From: Grifola frondosa
Taxonomy: Eukaryota; Basidiomycota; Agaricomycetes; Polyporales; Grifolaceae
Length of the DNA: 64,000 bases
Assembly: GCA_001683735.1 (NCBI GenBank)
Contig: LUGG01000002.1
Span: 1,240,001-1,304,000, forward strand
Reading direction: 5' to 3'
Shown: positions 62,261-64,000 of the stretch, one piece after another
Layout: the number at the start of each line of letters is the position of its first letter
Position numbering within the stretch: the stretch's first letter is position 1
Translations under genes and position numbers: made by a program
Notes under the pieces: generated by a model
What the model was told of the DNA's origin: nothing
The model's database searches: none
What the model saw: only the letters and a program-made list of their open reading frames with translations

Positions 62261-62557
62261 CGCGCAGTGGCTGTGACAAGCGCTCACACGGCAGCAGTTT
62301 GCACCATGGAGTTTTCTCTGTTACACTCGAAGATATGATTCAGGACAGTCGGAGAGCTTACCTGGCTGTCATGCAAGACCAAATAGATAGATCCCAATGA
62401 AGAATATGACGCATAAAATCAGATGAGGCTAGCCGTGACCTTGCGTCGGTGTAGTTTGTATCAAGAACCAAACTCGAACACACATTCCATACTTGGATCA
62501 CACCAGCAAACTTCTCTAGTACAGCACATTGTTCATTTCCTGGTGACCATCGCTCCA

Positions 62558-64000
62558 ATGTCATCGTTGTCTCCATTATCTACGCCACTACATCAGCGTA
62601 CCTCTCATGTGCATTCTGATCATGATCACCCGGTGCGTTTGTCTACTGTGGCCACCCCGGCGTTGGCCTGTGATGAAGTCAGTATGTCACTTGTGGTGCA
62701 TACTAGTGCGTTTGATACGTCGCCTCAGCAGGCATGTGCCCCTGCAGGCTTGGTCCGTCGTCATCGACGTGTACGTGTTTTTAGTGGGAATGAACTCCTT
62801 CATTACCCTGTGGTCGCTGGCACCGTGCCTGACCTGCATACCGTCTTCGAGTACATTGGCTTGTCCAATGGTTGTGAGCTGGAACCTTCAAATGGTTGCC
62901 TTCCCGCTGTTATAGATATGCCTTGGCATGTTATTGCGGATCGTCTCACCGGGTCCCACCTCGCGGAGATGGCCCGTTTCCATTCCGTCACGTTCACTAG
63001 GCAATGTCGCGATGTACAGTCAATGCAGAAACAGGTCGCCCGACATTCATGCACTAGTTCGTGCCAGCGCGCACTCCCTGTGTTCCAATCGGTCACTCAA
63101 CGCCGGCGGTCAAAAGGAAAAAATGAAAGCACCTCTGCCAGCCAAAAACATGTGTTGTCCTCTGCCTGTAAAGCGCCTTCCTCGCTCCCGCCCTGCAACC
63201 GTAAGCGTGCGCGATCATCATCGATGGACGCAGAGACGGTCCGCAAGCGTGCGCGCCCAGAAATTCTTCATGCGACCCGACCCTTCCCACCAAAACCGTG
63301 CAGTCCGCATGATGAGGCTGATTTCATACGCTCGTGGTGTGATGCATTTGCGCACGATGCGGTATGTGAGAAGGCCTGCGCTGTCTGCGCTAGGTTGACA
63401 GTGTACCAAAATATGAAGACTGTGCTGTGCTCATCACTGCCGTTAACATGTTTGGATCGAACAGGGGATGGACTCACACGGCTTGAGCGTTCGTCTGCGG
63501 ATGAAACAATTCGAGAGATTCGTGGCCCTGTTCTATATCATCCCGCTGTTCACGTCGTGGATGGCGAGGACGTCATAGACATTTGCACGACTTGCTACAA
63601 TGTCGTCAAGCGGGGCAACATTCCTGCACAATCACTGGCGAACGGTTTATGGATAGGTGATGTTCCGTTACAATTGCAAAAGCTTACCTTTTTGGAATGC
63701 ATGTTGGTCGCTCGAGTGCGCCATAACTATTTCGTCGCTAAGGTTGACAAGGGCCAACGCAAGCTTTGTGCGAACGCGATCATGTTCGCCCAACCGGTAG
63801 GGAAGTTGTATTCCGTTTTGCCGCCTCCGCGGGCGGAGCTCGACCAGTGTCTGGCTTTGTTGTTTGTCAGATCAACTAAACCAACTCCCGCGGATTGGAA
63901 ACGCACACCCTTTCTGGTCCGTCATCTTGAAGTGATGGATGCCCTTCGCTGGTTGAAACTCAACCATTCGGAGTACGGTAATGTGGACCTTTCCGACACC
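62558..64000 (+). mobile_element. Helitron protein, 5' part (DUF6570-type region), continues beyond window
   Basis: One uninterrupted frame from ATG at 62558 (MSSLSPLSTPLHQRTSHVHS) to the last base: 481 codons with no stop. After a low-complexity, Arg-rich N-terminal region come paired cysteines (CEKACAVC, DICTTCYNVVKRG) and the conserved block IPAQSLANGLWIGDVPLQLQ, TFLECMLVARVRHNYFVAKV. Further on are KLCANAIMFAQPVGK, YSVLPPPRAELDQCLAL and KRTPFLVRHLEVMDALRWLK, LNHSEY. This series is the region that precedes the Rep/Helitron-like and Pif1-helicase domains in agaricomycete Helitrons, which replicate by rolling circle. Those domains would lie to the right of 64000. The open frame suggests a young, possibly autonomous copy. 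The 5' TC end was not located. Confidence 0.82.

Overview
The window is nuclear DNA of a filamentous basidiomycete. The evidence is short (about 50-60 nt) GT-AG introns in nearly every gene, and gene families typical of Agaricomycetes: two structural types of F-box protein, a DUF6535 membrane protein, a DUF1275 protein, a Helitron of the agaricomycete type, and a single-polypeptide ATP-citrate lyase. Placement near the Polyporales is only a guess. No operons, CRISPR arrays or prokaryotic features were seen.

Layout: (1) 1-4.2 kb: the 3' end of an unknown gene, a DcpS scavenger decapping enzyme (-) and a secreted calcineurin-like phosphatase (+) sharing a 363-nt divergent promoter. (2) 4.3-13.5 kb: five tandem minus-strand paralogues (A-E) of a short, divergent protein-kinase-like family. 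An opposite-strand gene with a PD-(D/E)XK-nuclease-like motif lies between copies D and E. (3) 13.8-23.8 kb: F-box gene (-), mitochondrial ribosomal protein uS8m (+), the TORC2 subunit Sin1/Avo1 (+), a disordered unknown protein (-) and a second F-box gene (-). (4) 25.8-31.0 kb: a large mucin-like single-pass membrane protein (+), then a decayed F-box relic. (5) 33.3-43.4 kb: DUF1275 membrane protein (-), MFS transporter (+), DUF6535 protein (-). (6) 44.2-58.1 kb: ATP-citrate lyase (-), a kinase-like fragment (-), an intron-containing tRNA-Gln(CUG) (-), a prenylated UBL3-like ubiquitin-fold protein (-), a 3.9-kb stretch without a recognisable gene, and glucose-6-phosphate isomerase (+). (7) 58.9 kb to the right edge: a repeat-rich mobile-element region with short tandem duplications, a Trp-rich repetitive-family gene, and a Helitron protein frame that runs off the window.

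The housekeeping genes (citrate to cytosolic acetyl-CoA, glycolysis, TORC2 signalling, mRNA cap turnover, mitochondrial translation) are interspersed with rapidly evolving lineage-specific families. There is no sign that neighbours work as one pathway.

One caution affects many entries. At least 16 places need a single-base frame correction, nearly always one missing base, and they include conserved genes such as ATP-citrate lyase and DcpS. I read most of these as sequencing or assembly indels, not pseudogenisation, so gene spans are more reliable than exact exon joins.
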